From NCBI GenBank assembly GCA_946479475.1, contig CAMLGG010000001.1:9576-73575 (forward strand): a stretch of 64,000 nt of DNA, in the 5' to 3' direction. A model generated the notes under the pieces. That model saw only the letters and a program-made list of their open reading frames with translations, searched no databases and had not been told where the DNA came from. Made by a program: the position numbers and the translations under genes. This DNA is from an uncultured Ideonella sp. Lineage in GTDB: Bacteria; Pseudomonadota; Gammaproteobacteria; Burkholderiales; Burkholderiaceae. Of the stretch, positions 25,676 through 35,172 are shown one piece after another (the first letter of the stretch is position 1; every line of letters begins with the position of its first letter).

Positions 25676-27760
25676 GTGGACGCGATCTCCCGCCTGCTCC
25701 AACCCCGCAGCGTCGCCGTCATCGGTGCCTCGGCCGACCCGTCCAAGACCGCCGGAAGGCCGGTGGCCTACCTGCGCAAGCACGGCTATGCCGGCGCCAT
25801 CCATCCGGTCAATCCGAAGGCCGAGAAGATCGGCGACCTGAAGTGCTACCCCGACGTCGCTTCGCTGCCCGAGGTGCCTGACGTCGGCATCGTGCTGCTC
25901 GGTGCCGAGCGTGCCCACCAGGCCGTGCGTGACCTGGCCGCGCGGGGCTGCGCGGCCGCCATCGTGCTGGCCAGCGGCTACACCGAGACCGGCGAGGAGG
26001 GCGCGCGGCGGCAGCGCGAGCTCGTCGAGGCCGCAGGCTCGATGCGCCTGCTCGGCCCGAACACCATCGGCCTGGTCAACCTGACCGACGCCATCGTCCT
26101 CTCGGCCACGGGGGCGCTGGAGATGGACGAGTTCCCGGTGGGCGGCATCGGCGTCGTCTCGCAAAGCGGCGGCATCCTCGGCTCGCTGCTCTCGCGCGCC
26201 GCGGCACGGGGCATCGGGCTTTCCAAGCTCGTCTCGACCAGCAACGAAGTCGATCTCGAGCTGGCGGACTTCATCGACCACCTGGCCGACGACCCGGCCA
26301 CCCGGGTCATCGCGCTGTACATCGAGACGGTGCGCAACCCCGCGAAGTTCCGCGCCGCCTGCCTGAAGGCCGCGCGCGCCGGCAAGCCGGTGGTGGCCTT
26401 CAAGATCGGCCGCTCGGAGGCAGGCGCCCAGGCCGCCGTGTCGCACACCGGCGCCATGGCCGGGGCGGACAGGATGTACGACGCCCTGTTCAGGCAGGTC
26501 GGCGTGATCCGCGCGAAGAGCTTTGCCGACTTGCTGGACGTGCCCGCCGCGCTGGCCACGGGCCGACAGCTGCGCGGGAACCGCGTGGCCATCCTCACCT
26601 CCACGGGCGGCGCCGGCACGCTCGTCTCCGACGACCTGGGCGTGGCCGGCTTCGAGACGCCTGCCCCCGACGCCGCGACCGCCGACGCCCTGCGCGCGCT
26701 GCAGACCGGCAGCGAGGCGGTGCTGGACCGCAACCCCATCGACGTGACCCTGGCCGGCCTGCGGCCGGACCTGCTGCGCGGCGCGATCCGCACGCTGCTG
26801 GCAAGTCAGGGCTACGACGCCCTCGTCATCATCGTCGGCTCCTCCAGCCTTGCGCAGCCGGAGCTGATGGCCGGCGCGATCCAGGAGTGCCTGCACGAGA
26901 GCGACAAGCCGGTCCTGGCCTACGTGAGCCCGCATGCGCCGGAGGTCGGCGCCTTGCTCACCCGCCGTGGCGTGCCTGCCTTCGCCGCCGCCGAGAGCTG
27001 CACGGCCGCGCTGGAGGGCATGCTGCGTGTCCACCGCTTCGAGGCGCGGCCGGAGGCCGCATCGGTGCGCACGGAGGTGTCGATCGGCGAACTGCCGAGT
27101 GGATCGCTCGACGAGGCGCAGGCCAAGCAACTGTTCGCCCGCTTCGGCGTGCCCTGCGCCGCCGAGGCCATCGTGCGGACCCCTGCCGAGGCCGAGGCCG
27201 CGGCGCGATCCCTGGGCGGCCGCGTGGTGCTGAAGATCCTCTCCTCGCAGCTCACGCACAAGAGCGACGTCGGCGGCGTGGCCGTGGGCCTGACGCCCCA
27301 GACCATCGGCGAGCGGCTCGGGCGCATGGCGGCCGAGGTCGAGGCCCGGGCCGGCTTCCGGCCGGATCGCTTCCTGGTGCAGGAGATGGTGGGCGGCGGC
27401 ACCGAGCTGATCCTCGGCCTGCACCGCGACGCCCTGGGAACTGCGGTGATGCTCGGCATGGGCGGCGTGACGGCCGAGCTGTTCAAGGACACCACCCTGC
27501 GCCTGCTGCCGGCCGGTGGCGGGCTGAGCCGGGTCGACGCCCTGGCGATGGCCAGGGAGCTCCGGACCTGGCCGCTGCTCGACGGCTTCCGCGGGCGCGC
27601 CAAGGCCGATGTCGACGCGCTGGTGGATGCCATCGTCGCGTTCTCGAACATGGCGGCGCAACTGGGCGACCGCCTGCTCGAGGCCGAGATCAACCCGGTC
27701 TTCGTGCTGCCCGAGGGGCAGGGCGTGCGGGCCGCGGACGGCGTGGCCGTGCTGGCCTGA
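25676..27760 (+). CDS. Acyl-CoA synthetase (NDP-forming), fused alpha-beta type
   Basis: 694 residues, GTG start three bases after the hydratase stop. Order: CoA-binding Rossmann domain (LLQPRSVAVIGASADPSKTA), CoA-ligase domain (GVVSQSGGILGSLLSRA), phospho-His segment AAVSHTGAMAGADRMYDALF (His near residue 262), then an ATP-grasp domain from about 490 (RVVLKILSSQLTHKSDVGGV, FLVQEMVGGGTELILGLHRD, EINPVFVLPEG). Family members make acyl-CoA with release of ADP and phosphate (acetyl-, pimeloyl- and feruloyl-CoA ligases). The acid here is unknown. It supplies the CoA thioester for the surrounding beta-oxidation enzymes. Confidence 0.92.
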   Translation: MDAISRLLQPRSVAVIGASADPSKTAGRPVAYLRKHGYAGAIHPVNPKAEKIGDLKCYPDVASLPEVPDVGIVLLGAERAHQAVRDLAARGCAAAIVLASGYTETGEEGARRQRELVEAAGSMRLLGPNTIGLVNLTDAIVLSATGALEMDEFPVGGIGVVSQSGGILGSLLSRAAARGIGLSKLVSTSNEVDLELADFIDHLADDPATRVIALYIETVRNPAKFRAACLKAARAGKPVVAFKIGRSEAGAQAAVSHTGAMAGADRMYDALFRQVGVIRAKSFADLLDVPAALATGRQLRGNRVAILTSTGGAGTLVSDDLGVAGFETPAPDAATADALRALQTGSEAVLDRNPIDVTLAGLRPDLLRGAIRTLLASQGYDALVIIVGSSSLAQPELMAGAIQECLHESDKPVLAYVSPHAPEVGALLTRRGVPAFAAAESCTAALEGMLRVHRFEARPEAASVRTEVSIGELPSGSLDEAQAKQLFARFGVPCAAEAIVRTPAEAEAAARSLGGRVVLKILSSQLTHKSDVGGVAVGLTPQTIGERLGRMAAEVEARAGFRPDRFLVQEMVGGGTELILGLHRDALGTAVMLGMGGVTAELFKDTTLRLLPAGGGLSRVDALAMARELRTWPLLDGFRGRAKADVDALVDAIVAFSNMAAQLGDRLLEAEINPVFVLPEGQGVRAADGVAVLA

Positions 27761-27775
27761 GCGGGAGCGACGGCC

Positions 27776-29842
27776 ATGACGAATGCTCGAGTGAGGATGG
27801 AGCGCGACGGCGACATCGCCGTGGTGGTGATCGACAACCCGCCCGTCAATGCCGCCTCGCATGCGGTGCGCGAGGGCCTGCTGGCCGCCGTGCGTGAACT
27901 GCAGGCCGATGCGACGCTGCAGGGCGCGGTGCTGATGGGGGCCGGGAGCACCTTTGTCGCCGGTTCGGACCTGCGCGAGTTCGGCCAGCCCCTGGCCGAG
28001 CCGCAGCTGCCCGAGGTGATCGCCGCCATCGAGGCCTGCGGCAAGCCGGTCGTGGCGGCGCTGCATGGCGCGGCCCTCGGCGGCGGCCTGGAGCTGGCGC
28101 TGGGCTGCGATGCACGGGTGGCCGCGCCGGGCACGGTCCTGGGCCTGCCGGAGGTGACGCTGGGCATCATCCCCGGGGCGGGTGGCACGCAGCGACTGCC
28201 TCGCCTGGTGGGCGTTCCCCGCGCCATCGAGTGGATCTGCAGTGGCGAGCGCGTGCCGGCGGCCGCCGCGCTGGAAGCGGGCGTCGTCGACGAGATCGCC
28301 GGGCAAGGGCGGCTGCGCGAAGCCGCCGTCGCCCAGGCGCGGCGGCTGGTGGGCGAAAAGCGCCGCGTTCGTGATCGGGCCGTTCCCCTGGCAGAGCCCG
28401 ACGCCGTCTCCGCGGCGAGCGAAGCGGCGCTCAAGGCCGGCAAGCGCCGGCCCGCGGTGCGGGCAGCGATCGAGGCGATCGTGCAGTCCGCCACCACGCC
28501 CGTCGAGCTCGCGCTGTCCAACGAACGGGCGCTGTTCCAGCGACTGCGCGTGTCTCGCGAGGCCCTTGCGCTGCGCCACCTGTTCTTTGCGGAGCGGGAA
28601 AGCGCCAGGCATTCGTCGCTGGAAGGCGCCGAGCCGCGCCCTGTGCAGCGCGTGGCGGTGATCGGCGCGGGCACCATGGGCACGGGCATCGCCATCGCCG
28701 CGCTCGAGGCCGGCTGCGACGTCGTGCTGCTGGAGCAGGAGGGCGCGGCGCTGGCTCGCGGCGCGCAGCGCCTGCATGCCCATTTCGCCGGCCGCGTGCA
28801 GGCCGGGAAGATGAAGGCGCTTGCCGCCGCCGCCTGCGAGGCGCGATTGCGTACCAGCCTGGACTGGTCGTCGCTGGCCGAGGCGGACCTGGTCATCGAG
28901 GCGGTGTACGAGGACCTGGCCGTCAAGCGCCAGGTCTTCGAACGCATCGACGCGCTGGCGCGTCCCGGCGCCGTGCTGGCCACCAACACGTCCTACCTGG
29001 ACATCGATGCCATCGCCGCAGCCACGAGTCGCCCCGAGGATGTCATCGGGCTGCACTTCTTCAGCCCCGCGCAGGTGATGAAGCTGCTGGAGGTGGTGCG
29101 CGGCCAGGCCTCGGCGGCCGATGCCATCGCCACCGGCCTGGCCGTCGGCCGGAAGCTCCGGAAGCTGCCGGTCCTCACCGGCAATGCGTTCGGCTTCATC
29201 GGCAACCGCATCTACTCGGCCTACCGCCGGCAGTGCGAGTTCATGGTGGAGGAGGGCGCCCGGCCCGAGCAGGTGGATGCTGCGCTGCAGGCCTTCGGCT
29301 TCGCGATGGGGCCGTTCGCGGTGGCCGACCTGTCCGGCCTGGACATCGCATGGCGGATGCGCCTGGCGCAGGCGGCCACGCGCGACCCCGCCGCGCGCTA
29401 CGTGCGGATCCCCGACCGCCTGTGCGAGGCCGGGCGACTCGGTCGCAAGACCGGCGCGGGCTACTACGCCTATCCCGCCGGGTCCAAGGGCGCGCAGGTG
29501 GATCCCGCGGTGCACGCGCTCATCGACGAGTGCCGGGCCGGGAAGGGCATCTGCGTGCGCGGCTTCGGCGATGCCGAGATCGTGCGCCGGACCCTGCTCG
29601 CGATGGTCAACGAGGCGGCGCTGCTCCTGGGCGAGGGCGTGGCCGAACGCGCCACCGATGTGGACGTCGTCCTGGTCCACGGCTACGGCTTCCCGCGTTG
29701 GGAAGGCGGGCCGGTCTTCTGGGCGCGCGAACGCGGCGAAGCGGAGCTTCGCGCCGATCTCGACGAACTGGCGCAATGCAGCGGTCCGGGCTTCGTGCGC
29801 GGCGACCCGAGTCGCCTGCTTGCGCCGGGAGGCAGGCCATGA
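27776..29842 (+). CDS. FadB/FadJ-like enoyl-CoA hydratase / 3-hydroxyacyl-CoA dehydrogenase
   Basis: 688 residues. N-terminal crotonase domain (about 1-260: VVVIDNPPVNAASHAVREG, GSTFVAGSDLREFGQ, LGLPEVTLGIIPGAGGTQRLP, with both Glu residues of a true hydratase), then the NAD-binding dehydrogenase domain (VQRVAVIGAGTMGTGIAIAA, about residue 290) and the 3HCDH C-terminal domains (GNAFGFIGNRIYSAYRRQCE, VHGYGFPRWEGGP). Carries out two consecutive beta-oxidation steps. The order hydratase-first is that of the peroxisomal-type enzymes. Its stop overlaps the next start (ATGA). Confidence 0.93.
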   Translation: MTNARVRMERDGDIAVVVIDNPPVNAASHAVREGLLAAVRELQADATLQGAVLMGAGSTFVAGSDLREFGQPLAEPQLPEVIAAIEACGKPVVAALHGAALGGGLELALGCDARVAAPGTVLGLPEVTLGIIPGAGGTQRLPRLVGVPRAIEWICSGERVPAAAALEAGVVDEIAGQGRLREAAVAQARRLVGEKRRVRDRAVPLAEPDAVSAASEAALKAGKRRPAVRAAIEAIVQSATTPVELALSNERALFQRLRVSREALALRHLFFAERESARHSSLEGAEPRPVQRVAVIGAGTMGTGIAIAALEAGCDVVLLEQEGAALARGAQRLHAHFAGRVQAGKMKALAAAACEARLRTSLDWSSLAEADLVIEAVYEDLAVKRQVFERIDALARPGAVLATNTSYLDIDAIAAATSRPEDVIGLHFFSPAQVMKLLEVVRGQASAADAIATGLAVGRKLRKLPVLTGNAFGFIGNRIYSAYRRQCEFMVEEGARPEQVDAALQAFGFAMGPFAVADLSGLDIAWRMRLAQAATRDPAARYVRIPDRLCEAGRLGRKTGAGYYAYPAGSKGAQVDPAVHALIDECRAGKGICVRGFGDAEIVRRTLLAMVNEAALLLGEGVAERATDVDVVLVHGYGFPRWEGGPVFWARERGEAELRADLDELAQCSGPGFVRGDPSRLLAPGGRP

Positions 29843-31187
29843 CGGCGATCGAGATACTGGCCCGCTTCGCGGCCGGATTCGCCCGCGAGCCGTTGCCGGC
29901 CCCGTTGGCCCGCGCCGCGCAGCGCGCCGTGCTGGACTGGTTCGCCTCGGTCCATCCCGGCCTGGAGACGGAGGCGGTCGCGGTGCTCGGGCAGGCGCTG
30001 GCCGACGACCTGGATCGCGGTCCGTCGCGCCTCGTCGGCAAGGTCGGTGGCCGTGCGGCCACGGCGCGCGCGGCGGCCCTGTACAACGGCACCGCCGCGC
30101 ACGCCGCCGAGATCGACGACAGCTTTCGCGATGCGATGGTCCACCCCGGCGCGAGCACGATCGCCGCGGCACTGGCCGTGGCCCAGGCGGTGGATGCCAC
30201 CGGACCGGAGTTCCTGCGTGCCCTGGTCATCGCCTACGAGGTCTCCACGCGCATCGGCGTCGTGATGGGCCGGCCGCACTACCGCTACTGGCACAACACC
30301 GGCACCATGGGCAGCTTCGGCGCTGCCGCCGCGGCAGCGTGCTGCTGGGGCTGGACGAGTCGCGGATCGCGCAGGCCCTGGCCCTGGCCGCCACCTTTGC
30401 TGCGGGCCTGCAGCAGGCCTTCCGCGTCGAGGCCATGGCCAAGCCGCTGCACGCCGGTCGCGCCGCGGAGGCCGGGGTGCTGGCCGCGCAGCTCGCTTCA
30501 TGCGGCATGCGCAGCTCGCTCGACGTGCTGGAAGGCGAAGCGGGCATGGGCCGCGCCATGGGCGACGGGCCGGACTGGTCTGCCCTGGGGGCCACGCTGG
30601 GGCGGGACTTTCACATCACGCGCCTGACGTTCAAAAACCACGTCGGCTGCGGCCACGCCTTCCCGGCCATCGACGCGGCGCTCGCGCTGCAGCGGCAGCA
30701 TGGCTTCTCGCACAGCGACATCGAGCACGTCCGGCTCGGCGTCTACCAGGCCACGCTCGACATCGCGCCGCACGTGGACCCGCAGGAGGCCGACCAGGCC
30801 CGGTTCAGCCTGCACTACATGGTGGCCACCGCTCTCGTGCACGGCAGCGTTCGGCTCGCCGCCTTCCAGCCCGAGCGCCTGGGCGACCCCACGACCCGCG
30901 CCTTGATGACGCGGATCTCCAAGGCCCTCGATGCCGAAGTCGACGCGGCCTTTCCCGGCCGGCGCGGCGCCCGCGTCGAGATCCGGCTGAAGGACGGCCG
31001 TGCCTTCAGCCACCTGCAACCCGACCGCAGGGGCGACCCCGAACTGCCGCTGTCCGACGACGACCTGGAAGGCAAGCTGCTGGAGCTGGCCTCGCCTTCG
31101 ATCGGCGAAGCCGCAGCGCGCGCGCTGGCAGGCCGCATCTGGGCGCTTCACGAACCAGCGAACCTCCTGCGAGACCTCTGCCCATGA
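29839..31187 (+). pseudogene. MmgE/PrpD-family gene with a single-base frameshift
   Basis: The MmgE/PrpD family includes 2-methylcitrate dehydratase and cis-aconitate decarboxylase. The frame from ATG 29839 gives MTAIEILARFAAGFAREPLP through GRPHYRYWHNTGTMGSFGAA, then becomes nonsense after about 30339. The second half continues in the +1 frame (LLGLDESRIAQALALAATFA, FKNHVGCGHAFPAIDAALAL, LHYMVATALVHGSVRLAAFQ) to the stop at 31187. Adding one G in the run GCAGCGTGCTG near 30337-30340 restores a normal protein of about 449 residues. Both halves are otherwise well conserved and the ATGA overlaps at both ends are intact, so this is either a recent mutation or a sequencing error. Confidence 0.85.
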
Positions 31188-32389
31188 CGCGACACGCCTT
31201 CATCTGCGATGCCATCCGCACGCCCTTCGGCCGCTATGGCGGCAGCCTTTCCTCGGTGCGAGCCGACGACCTGGGCGCGATCCCCATCGCCGCGCTCGTC
31301 GCCAGGAACCCGCGGGTTGACTGGCAGTCGGTCACCGACGTGGTCTTCGGCTGCGCCAACCAGGCCGGGGAGGACAACCGCAACGTCGCGCGGATGAGCG
31401 CGCTGCTCGCGGGCCTGCCGGTGGAGGTTCCCGGCTCGACCGTCAACCGGTTGTGCGGCTCGGGCCTCGATGCGCTGGGGACGGCCGCGCGCGCCATCAG
31501 GAGCGGCGAGGCCGGATTGATGATCGCCGGCGGCGTGGAGAGCATGTCCCGCGCGCCCTTCGTGATGGGCAAGGCGGAGACGGCCTTCTCGCGCAGCGCC
31601 AGCATAGAGGACACGACCATCGGCTGGCGCTTCGTCAACCCGCTGATGAAGGCCTGCCACGGCGTCGACAGCATGCCGGAGACGGCCGAGAACGTCGCGG
31701 CCGAGTTCGGCATCGATCGCGCATCGCAGGATCGCCTGGCGCTGGCCTCGCAGTCCAAGGCCCTGGCGGCGCAGAAGAGCGGCCTTTTCGAAGCCGAGAT
31801 CACGCCGGTGAGGGTTGCGCAGAAGAAGGGCGAGGACCTCGTCGTCGCCAAGGACGAGCACCCGCGCGAGACCAGCCTCGAGACGCTGGCCAGGCTCAAG
31901 GGCGTGGTCCGGCCGGACGGCACCGTGACGGCCGGCAATGCATCGGGCGTCAACGACGGCGCCTGTGCGCTGCTGTTGGCCGACGAGGCGGCCGCGAGCC
32001 GCCACGGCCTCACGCCGCGGGCGCGCGTGGTCGGCATGGCGACGGCGGGCGTCCCGCCCCGCATCATGGGGATGGGCCCGGCGCCCGCCTCACGCAAGGT
32101 CCTCGAACTGACGGGCCTGAAACTGGCGCAGATGGACGTGATCGAGCTGAACGAGGCCTTCGCGGCGCAGGCGATCGCGGTGCTGCGCGATCTCGGCCTG
32201 GCGGACGACGACCCTCGCGTGAACCCCAACGGCGGCGCGATCGCCCTGGGCCATCCGCTCGGCGCGAGCGGTGGCCGCCTGGCCATGACGGCGGTCAACC
32301 AGCTCCACCGCACCGGCGGCCGCTACGCCCTTTGCACGATGTGCATCGGCGTCGGCCAAGGCATCGCGGTGATCGTCGAGCGGGTCTGA
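31184..32389 (+). CDS. Thiolase (beta-ketoadipyl-CoA/acetyl-CoA acyltransferase-like)
   Basis: 401 residues, ATGA overlap with the preceding gene. Catalytic residues visible: nucleophile Cys in TVNRLCGSGLDALGTAAR (about residue 90), GHPLGASGGR with the active His, and the second Cys in CTMCIGVGQG. The N-terminus (FICDAIRTPFGRYGG) and EFGIDRASQDRLALASQ resemble the PcaF/PaaJ 3-oxoadipyl-CoA thiolases, which suggests a dicarboxyl- or aryl-substituted substrate, but this is a similarity judgement by eye. It would finish the beta-oxidation round started by the FadB-like enzyme. Confidence 0.93.
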   Translation: MTRHAFICDAIRTPFGRYGGSLSSVRADDLGAIPIAALVARNPRVDWQSVTDVVFGCANQAGEDNRNVARMSALLAGLPVEVPGSTVNRLCGSGLDALGTAARAIRSGEAGLMIAGGVESMSRAPFVMGKAETAFSRSASIEDTTIGWRFVNPLMKACHGVDSMPETAENVAAEFGIDRASQDRLALASQSKALAAQKSGLFEAEITPVRVAQKKGEDLVVAKDEHPRETSLETLARLKGVVRPDGTVTAGNASGVNDGACALLLADEAAASRHGLTPRARVVGMATAGVPPRIMGMGPAPASRKVLELTGLKLAQMDVIELNEAFAAQAIAVLRDLGLADDDPRVNPNGGAIALGHPLGASGGRLAMTAVNQLHRTGGRYALCTMCIGVGQGIAVIVERV

Positions 32390-32434
32390 ACGCCCGCTCC
32401 TTGCTGCCCCCGACTCCACATCGAAGGAACATCC

Positions 32435-33217
32435 ATGATCAGTCTGTCCAGCCGCGTCGCGGCCACGTTCTTCGCAGCGGCGATGTGGGCGCAGGCCGCC
32501 CACGCCGACGAGGTCAAGATCCTCACCACCGGCATCCTGAAAGGGGCCTTCGCGCCGATCAGTGCCGAGTTCGAGCGCCAGACCGGGCACAAGGTCAGCA
32601 TGTCGTGGGGACCTTCGTCGGGCAGCTCGCCCGAGGCCAGTCCCGTGCGCGTGCGCAGCGGCGAGGCGCTGGACGTGCTCATCATGGTCGACACGGGGAT
32701 GGACGACCTGGTCCGCACCGGCCATTTCGTGCCGCGGGACAGGCGCGATGTCGCCGTCTCGCGGATCGGCGTGGCGGTCAAGGCCGGCCGCCCGCTGCCC
32801 GACGTCTCCACTGCGGAGGCCTTCCGCCGGGCGCTGCTCGCGGCGAAATCCGTCGGCTACTCCGAAGGTGCCAGCGGCATGCACTTCATCAAGGTGGTGG
32901 TGCCCAGGCTGGGCCTGACGGAAGCCATGGCGACCCGCGGCCACGTGGCACTGGGGCGGCGATTCGTCGGCGAAGACCTCGCGGACGGGGTCGTCGAGCT
33001 GGGCATCCAGCAACTCAGCGAGTTGCGGCTCGAGTCCGGCATCACGGTGGCCGGGCCGCTGCCCGAGGAGCTCCAGAAGCTCAGCACCGTCTCGGCGGCG
33101 GTTTCATCTCGAGCCAAGGCGCCCGATGCCGGCCGCCAGTTCCTCGACTTCCTCGACACGCCGTTCGCACGGCAGGCCATCCGTGACAGCGGCCTCGACC
33201 TGCCGCCGAGGCCGTGA
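32435..33217 (+). CDS. ModA-like periplasmic substrate-binding protein
   Basis: 260 residues with a signal peptide (MISLSSRVAATFFAAAMWAQAAHA, cut before DEV). The mature part resembles ModA-type type II binding proteins (VKILTTGILKGAFAPISAEF, SGEALDVLIMVDTGMDDLV, VGYSEGASGMHFIKVV). The usual molybdate-contact residues are not obvious and no modBC genes follow, so molybdate is not supported; many such orphan proteins sit at the end of Burkholderiales catabolic operons. It follows thiolase by 45 bases and may be co-transcribed. Confidence 0.8.
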   Translation: MISLSSRVAATFFAAAMWAQAAHADEVKILTTGILKGAFAPISAEFERQTGHKVSMSWGPSSGSSPEASPVRVRSGEALDVLIMVDTGMDDLVRTGHFVPRDRRDVAVSRIGVAVKAGRPLPDVSTAEAFRRALLAAKSVGYSEGASGMHFIKVVVPRLGLTEAMATRGHVALGRRFVGEDLADGVVELGIQQLSELRLESGITVAGPLPEELQKLSTVSAAVSSRAKAPDAGRQFLDFLDTPFARQAIRDSGLDLPPRP

Positions 33218-33256
33218 GCAGCGCTGCGGAGCGCCCGCCCGGATGCGGCCGGGCAC

Positions 33257-34150
33257 TCACCACTTCATCTCGCCCTTGTTGACCTTCGCGCCGATGTCCA
33301 GGGCCGCGCCCAGGCCGGCCTTGGGATAGGCCTTCTGCATCGCGGCGATCAGCTCGGCGCCGTTCTGCGCCTTGGGCAGCTCGGCCTCGAAGCGCTTGAG
33401 GTAATCGCGGGTGTAGGCGATGGCGCTGTCGTCGAGCGCGGTGCCGGCGGCCATGTGGCCGGGCACGACCAGCGCGGGCCTCAGCGCCTGCATCTCGTCG
33501 AGCTGGGCCAGCCAGGCCTGGCGCTCGCTCGGCTTCTGCGTGTCCGCGGTCCAGACGTGCAGGTTGCCGAAGATCGCGATGTCGCCCACGATCGCCTTGA
33601 TCGAGGGGATCCACAGGTAGGGGCGGTGCGCCAGCTCGCCGGTCGTGCCGCGCAGCTCGATGGTCTGGCCGTCCACGCTGAGCGCGGTGACGTCGATGGC
33701 CTCGGGCAGGATGGGCTCTTGCGGCGCGTTGGCGCCCATCTTCGGGCCCCAGAAGGCGAGCTTGCCCGCCATCTTGGCCTGGATCTTCTCGCGCACCGCC
33801 GGGGTGGTGAGCACCTGGGCCTGCGGGAACAGCGTCTTCAGCGTCTCGGCGCCGAAGTAGAAGTCCGGATCGGCGTTGCTGATGAAGATGGTCTTCAGCG
33901 TCTTGCCGCTGTCGAGCACGTTGGCCGCCACGCGCAGCGCATCGGCGCGGGTGAAGCCGGTGTCTATCACCATCGCCTCGGTCTTGCCGCTGACGACGAC
34001 GGCGTTGACGTGGAAGCTGGCGGCGTCGGCGTTGTAGACCTTGACGGTCAGCGGCGCGGCGGCCGTCTGCGCGCTGGCGCCATCGGCCGCCACCACGCCG
34101 AAGGCGAGAAGGGGCAGCAGCCGGCGAGCGAACTTGAAGGTGGCGAACAT
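33257..34150 (-). CDS. Secreted MBL-fold protein with altered metal motif
   Basis: 297 residues, signal peptide (RRLLPLLAFGVVAADGASA before QTAAAP). The MBL fold is recognised from VVSGKTEAMVIDTGFTRADA, a strand-turn at ISNADPDFYFGAETL, IKAIVGDIAIFGNLHVW and ALVVPGHMAAG. In place of the H-x-H-x-D-H zinc motif it reads N-A-D-P-D-F, so at most part of the metal site remains. Close relatives are common in proteobacteria as putative beta-lactamase-like hydrolases with unknown substrate. It is divergent from a LysR gene with 116 bases between starts; AGGAGA precedes the ATG. Confidence 0.82.
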   Translation of the reverse strand: MFATFKFARRLLPLLAFGVVAADGASAQTAAAPLTVKVYNADAASFHVNAVVVSGKTEAMVIDTGFTRADALRVAANVLDSGKTLKTIFISNADPDFYFGAETLKTLFPQAQVLTTPAVREKIQAKMAGKLAFWGPKMGANAPQEPILPEAIDVTALSVDGQTIELRGTTGELAHRPYLWIPSIKAIVGDIAIFGNLHVWTADTQKPSERQAWLAQLDEMQALRPALVVPGHMAAGTALDDSAIAYTRDYLKRFEAELPKAQNGAELIAAMQKAYPKAGLGAALDIGAKVNKGEMKW

Positions 34151-34266
34151 GTGTGTCTCCTGGGAGAAGCGGGGGGATGGCGAGACTGTATTGGTGCTAC
34201 TTCAATCCAGAAATGGCTTCTCCGTAGAATGATCTTTGCGTCGTTCGGCGCAATAAGGTCACCGAC

Positions 34267-35169
34267 ATGGACAGGCTCACCGCCACGCGCGTCTTCGTCA
34301 CCGTCGTCGAGCACGGCAGCCTGACCCAGGCTTCGGAGCGGCTGGACATGTCGACCGCCATGGTCAGCCGCTACCTCGCCTCGATCGAGGAGTGGCTGGG
34401 CGTGAGGCTGCTGCACCGCACGACGCGGCGCATCAGCCTGACCGAAGCGGGGCAGGCGGCGCTGCCTTCGTGCCGCCAGCTGCTCGACCTGGCGGAGGAC
34501 GTGCAGCACCAGGCCGGCGAGGTCAGCCGCGTGCCCGCGGGGCGGCTGCGCATCACCTGCTCGGCCTCGTTCGCCGAGGCGCAGCTCGCGCCCGCGCTGG
34601 CCGACTTCCAGCGCGAGCATCCGCAGGTGAGCTTCTCGCTGCTGGCCGTGGACCGCAGCGTGGACCTGGCGGCCGAGCGCATAGACCTGGCGGTGCGGAT
34701 CACCAACTCGCTGGAGCCGACGATGATCGCGCGGCCGCTGGCCATCTGCCGCTCCATGCTTTGCGCTTCGCCGGCCTACCTGCAGGCGCATGGCGAGCCG
34801 CGGACGCTGGAGGCGCTGCAGGCCCATCGCTGCGTGACCCACGCGATCGTCGGCGCGGCTCAGTTCCGCTTCCGGCGCGAGCGCGAACTCATCGAGCTGC
34901 CGGTGAGCGAGTGCCTGTCGACCAACGACACCGCGGTGCTGCGCAGCGCCGTGCTCGAAGGCACCGGCATCGGCATCCTGCCGAGCTACTTCATCGGCGA
35001 GGACTTGAAGCAGGGGCGTCTCGTGCGCGTGCTGCCCGAGCTGGAGCCCGAGACGCTCGGCGTCCATGCCATCCTGCTCTCGCGGCATCACCAGCCGCTG
35101 GGCCTGCGGATGCTGGTCGAGTTTCTCGCCCGGCGCTTCGGCGGCGAGACGCCGCCGTGGGATCGCTGA
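34267..35169 (+). CDS. LysR-type regulator divergent from the MBL gene
   Basis: 300 residues, of the DsdC/AaeR-like group often annotated as LysR with short GGE/PWDR tails. HTH: TRVFVTVVEHGSLTQASERL, STAMVSRYLASIEEWLGVRL, LHRTTRRISLTEAG. The effector domain starts near residue 90 (GRLRITCSASFAEAQLAPAL). It probably controls the divergent MBL gene. AAGG lies ten bases before the ATG. It ends three bases before the convergent flavin reductase gene. Confidence 0.9.
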   Translation: MDRLTATRVFVTVVEHGSLTQASERLDMSTAMVSRYLASIEEWLGVRLLHRTTRRISLTEAGQAALPSCRQLLDLAEDVQHQAGEVSRVPAGRLRITCSASFAEAQLAPALADFQREHPQVSFSLLAVDRSVDLAAERIDLAVRITNSLEPTMIARPLAICRSMLCASPAYLQAHGEPRTLEALQAHRCVTHAIVGAAQFRFRRERELIELPVSECLSTNDTAVLRSAVLEGTGIGILPSYFIGEDLKQGRLVRVLPELEPETLGVHAILLSRHHQPLGLRMLVEFLARRFGGETPPWDR

Positions 35170-35172
35170 GGC

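Noticed and set aside
24782..30172. 1796-codon open frame on the minus strand
   Set aside because: It lies opposite four clearly coding genes, has no domain pattern and is rich in Arg, Gly, His and Ala, as expected from the reverse of GC-rich codons.
32435..33217. Molybdate transport (modA) assignment
   Set aside because: No modB or modC follows and the typical oxyanion contacts are not evident; only the fold is supported.
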